Below are positions 63,727-64,000 of a stretch of DNA of 64,000 bases, piece by piece. The translations under genes and the position numbers were made by a program. The first letter of the stretch is position 1, and the number at the start of each line of letters is the position of its first letter. This stretch comes from Hymenolepis diminuta (Eukaryota; Platyhelminthes; Cestoda; Cyclophyllidea; Hymenolepididae): assembly GCA_900708905.1 (NCBI GenBank), contig CAADRB010000002.1:4387788-4451787 (forward strand), in the 5' to 3' direction. The notes below the pieces were generated by a model. That model saw nothing but the letters and a program-made list of their open reading frames with translations. It had not been told where the DNA came from and ran no database searches.

Positions 63727-64000
63727 GTATATTTCGTTTGTTGTATACGCATTCTCTATTCCATTGTTGATTTTTTCCATCTATGCATGTTATGCTCTAT
63801 TGTAGACTTTCAATGTGTTCTTAATTTAATTCATTATGGTTGATCCTGCTTCCATCAAGTTTTATTCATCGAGCTTATAAGTACTGCATTTACCGTAGTA
63901 ATGGGACTACATATTATTTGAAAAGGAAGGAAATAAAATAGGAATTTATATGCTGCAATGGAGTTTCATGTTCTTTTTTGTCTACTTTACTACTGCTATT
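63727..64000 (+). other. Start of PHKB intron 5, truncated by the window edge
   Basis: Donor GTATAT at 63727. No further PHKB-like sequence is seen before the end, so this intron is longer than 270 nt and breaks the run of tiny 5' introns. Confidence 0.6.

Noticed and set aside
1..64000. CRISPR arrays, prokaryotic operons, phage or defence systems
   Set aside because: Intron-rich animal genes and absence of regularly spaced short repeats make these inapplicable.

Overview
This is a eukaryotic nuclear window: AT-rich, with genes split by GT-AG introns and spliced animal-type proteins. Gene spacing, an estimated GC of about 35% and introns of only 30-42 nt at gene 5' ends fit a parasitic flatworm. 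A tapeworm (perhaps hymenolepidid-like) is my best guess, but no marker in the window proves it. All splice models were derived by eye from reading frame, GT/AG sites, intron phase and similarity to animal families recalled from general knowledge.

Layout. Left edge: a short unrecognised + strand gene (148-813). After about 5.4 kb without genes comes a complete minus-strand CASP gene (Golgi coiled-coil membrane protein, 12 exons, 12204 to 6321). A 7 kb gap is followed by a complete minus-strand EXOSC10/Rrp6 gene (nuclear exosome 3'-5' exonuclease, 16 exons, 26421 to 19381). A 12 kb desert leads to a + strand gene for an unrecognised nuclear-type protein with a CtBP-binding PLDLS motif (main exon 39392-40148, last exon 40231-40281). 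A 13 kb repeat-bearing desert precedes a complete minus-strand FBXO8 gene (F-box plus Sec7-like, 5 exons, 59401 to 53491). At the right edge, on the + strand, are the first five coding exons of PHKB (phosphorylase kinase beta subunit, 62499 to 63726), which runs off the window.

The genes are unrelated housekeeping or regulatory loci (Golgi traffic, RNA decay, ubiquitin/Arf control, glycogen metabolism). Nothing suggests an operon or cluster. They share intron architecture: tiny introns at the 5' end and kilobase introns toward the 3' end.

The non-coding part holds several repeats. A tRNA-headed SINE-like family has at least five diverged copies (about 6598, 41053, 46843, 57648, 62114). A pair of about 300-330 bp direct repeats lies 2.3 kb apart (47962 and 50305). 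Another dispersed repeat is shared by 14580 and 61555. A three-copy local repeat sits inside FBXO8 intron 3. These repeats are the main candidates for undescribed elements. I found no CRISPR array, phage, prokaryotic defence system, rRNA gene or convincing functional tRNA.
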